Assembly: GCA_947475795.1 (NCBI GenBank)
Contig: CANJOX010000177.1
Coordinates: 1 to 6,740 of the forward strand
Reading direction: 5' to 3'
DNA length: 6,740 bases
Source of the DNA: Gemmatimonadota bacterium
GTDB taxonomy: Bacteria; Gemmatimonadota; Gemmatimonadetes; Gemmatimonadales; Gemmatimonadaceae
Made by a program: the position numbers and the translations under genes. The notes under the pieces were generated by a model. The model saw only the letters and a list, made by a program, of their open reading frames with translations. It made no database searches and had not been told where the DNA came from. Each line of letters begins with the position of its first letter. The stretch's first letter is position 1. Shown in pieces: positions 5,527 to 6,740 of the stretch.

Positions 5527-6612
5527 TCAACGCAGAAACTCGTCCAGCCGCTCCGCCACGAAGTCGTCGTCGGCCAAGTCGGGATACTGCTCCGACAGCC
5601 GCGCCAACGCCTCTCCCTGCCCCGGCGACAGCTGCTCGTGCGTGTCGAAGGTCCACGTGCCGCGCACGAGCCCCTGTAGGCGCAGGATCTCGAGAATACC
5701 CGGCAGGCACCCCTGATAGCCGTGCGCCGCGTCGAAGATCACCGCATTCGCCATCGTGAGCGCCGCGCCGCGGGTGAGCCACTCGCGTGGCATCGTGTCC
5801 GCACCCGAGGCGCGCCACCGCTGAATCTCGCGTAGCATCTCGACCGCGCGCGACGTCCACACGGCCCATTGCCCCAGCAGTCCGCCCACGAAGTGGCGCG
5901 TGTACGCACGGCCGCCGCTCGTGACCGGGACATCGGTCACCAGATCGGGCACGATCGCATCGTCGTTGCCCGTGTACAGCGCAACGTCATCGCGCCCCGC
6001 GTCGGCCAGCGCCCGCACCACATCCAGCGTGGCGTACCGGTCGAACGGCGCCACCTTGATGGCCACCACGTTCTGGATCTCCGCGAACTCGCGCCAGAAC
6101 GTGTACGACAGCCGCCGGCCACCAACCGCCGGCTGTAGATAAAAGCCGAATAGCGGCATCACGTCAGCCACCCTCGCGCAGTGCGCCAGAATCGCCGTCT
6201 CGCTGGCGTCGCGCCACGCCCCCAATGACAGTAGGCCGCAGTGATAGCCCAGCGCCTGCGCGATCTGCGCTTCGCGCACCGCCTGCGCGGTGTCGCCGAT
6301 CAGGCCGGCCACACGCACAAAGGGGCGCGGGTCGCGGCGCAGCGCCTCGTCGGCCGTTTCGGCGGCGAGCTCCAGCACCGGCCGATACAGGCCGATCGTG
6401 GCGTCGTGAATCGGGAAGCCGGTGGTGTGTACGCCAACAGCCATGCCACCCGCACCCGCTGCCACGTAATAGCGCGTCAGCGCACGCTGGTGCTGCTCAT
6501 CCATCGCGCGCGTGGGGTGCAGCGCCAGCGGGTGCGCCGGAATGACCTGACCCGTGTGCAGATGGCGGCGGATGTCGAAGGCCTCGTGCGCGTGGTGCTC
6601 AATACCGGCCAT
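5527..6612 (-). CDS. Dihydrodipicolinate synthase (DapA/NAL) superfamily protein, long variant
   Basis: This 361-residue protein has the TIM-barrel aldolase pattern of the DapA/N-acetylneuraminate lyase superfamily. VIPAHPLAL (23-31) opens the barrel. AGAGGMAVGVHTTGF (52-66) is at the place of the usual G-x-x-GE substrate-loop motif. FGFYLQPAVGG (155-165) supplies the conserved Tyr158, and VVAIKVAPF (182-190) holds the Schiff-base lysine Lys186. TGNDD (214-218) follows. The Tyr/Lys pair predicts a class I aldolase or dehydratase acting on an alpha-keto acid. The altered loop, a His-rich N-terminus (HHAHE, HLH, AHPLALH) and about 60 residues more than typical DapA argue against true lysine biosynthesis. 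The real substrate is unknown; sugar-acid or keto-acid aldolases are likelier. The ATG at 6612 has GAGG 6 nt upstream and overlaps the upstream gene by 14 bp, so the two are probably coupled. Confidence 0.88.
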   Translation of the reverse strand: MAGIEHHAHEAFDIRRHLHTGQVIPAHPLALHPTRAMDEQHQRALTRYYVAAGAGGMAVGVHTTGFPIHDATIGLYRPVLELAAETADEALRRDPRPFVRVAGLIGDTAQAVREAQIAQALGYHCGLLSLGAWRDASETAILAHCARVADVMPLFGFYLQPAVGGRRLSYTFWREFAEIQNVVAIKVAPFDRYATLDVVRALADAGRDDVALYTGNDDAIVPDLVTDVPVTSGGRAYTRHFVGGLLGQWAVWTSRAVEMLREIQRWRASGADTMPREWLTRGAALTMANAVIFDAAHGYQGCLPGILEILRLQGLVRGTWTFDTHEQLSPGQGEALARLSEQYPDLADDDFVAERLDEFLR

Positions 6613-6740
6613 CGCGCACCTCGAATTTGGTGGGCTTGTTCAGCAACCGCCCACCGCTACGGATCCACTGCACGGCCCACGCGCAGAGCGTGTCGAGGGG
6701 CAGCGCCGCGTACGGCAGTTGCCCGGTCAGTCGGTCGACA
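6599..6740 (-). CDS. C-terminal end of an upstream gene, possibly NAD-dependent epimerase/dehydratase (partial)
   Basis: A - strand frame enters from the right edge and stops with TGA at 6599-6601, leaving 46 residues. The visible part reads LPLDTLCAWAVQWIRS, then GGRLLNKPTKFEVRDGRY at the extreme C-terminus. It is coding-like: open to the window edge, and its stop overlaps the DapA-like start by 14 bp, as expected for coupled operon genes. From memory, a GKPT-x-FEVRDG-type ending occurs in sugar-nucleotide or SDR epimerase-like proteins next to DapA-fold genes, but the Rossmann motif is outside the window. That family call is tentative. The existence of the gene is much surer than its name. 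Confidence 0.6.
   Translation of the reverse strand, partial: VDRLTGQLPYAALPLDTLCAWAVQWIRSGGRLLNKPTKFEVRDGRY

Overview
This is a GC-rich, gene-dense stretch of bacterial chromosome with short intergenic gaps and no phage, transposase, CRISPR, tRNA or rRNA signal. Several proteins (the secreted two-cysteine protein, the GCSID protein and the long DapA-fold protein) resemble, from memory, families common in Gemmatimonadota and neighbouring environmental phyla. I infer a Gemmatimonadota-like chromosome with moderate confidence; no marker gene in the window proves it.

Layout. (1) Positions 1-158 hold the 3' end of a CheB chemotaxis methylesterase on the + strand. (2) It converges on a small soluble histidine kinase on the - strand (191-871), with alternative short hairpins between them. 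(3) A compact divergent promoter region (about 856-908) separates the kinase from a + strand cluster. That cluster encodes a secreted protein of unknown function (945-1538), an AlkA-type 3-methyladenine DNA glycosylase (1543-2199), and a TIGR01777/YfcH-type atypical SDR with an N-terminal SRPBCC-like domain (2233-3612). (4) A second promoter with a perfect TTGACA box starts another + strand operon. Its genes are a small membrane-anchored zinc-ribbon-like protein (3686-3946), a prohibitin/SPFH membrane protein (3930-4892), and a small GCSID-motif protein (4898-5398). (5) A 109-bp imperfect palindrome (5409-5517) fills the gap to a convergent - strand operon. That operon holds a DapA/NAL-superfamily protein (5527-6612) and the tail of an upstream gene, possibly an NAD-dependent epimerase (6599-6740).

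How the genes fit together. The glycosylase would remove alkylated bases; its operon partners give no clear shared pathway. The zinc-ribbon, SPFH and GCSID genes overlap or touch and are probably translated together, which suggests a membrane-associated unit of unknown role. The DapA-like protein and its partner overlap by 14 bp and probably serve one carbohydrate or keto-acid pathway.

I see no new multi-gene defence or mobile system. The points most worth a second look are the 109-bp palindrome, the near-identical 'GTATTCT...ACCTATATG' boxes at two near-leaderless starts, the symmetric bidirectional promoter, the 19-bp-spaced promoter with an internal dyad, and the zinc-ribbon/SPFH/GCSID operon.
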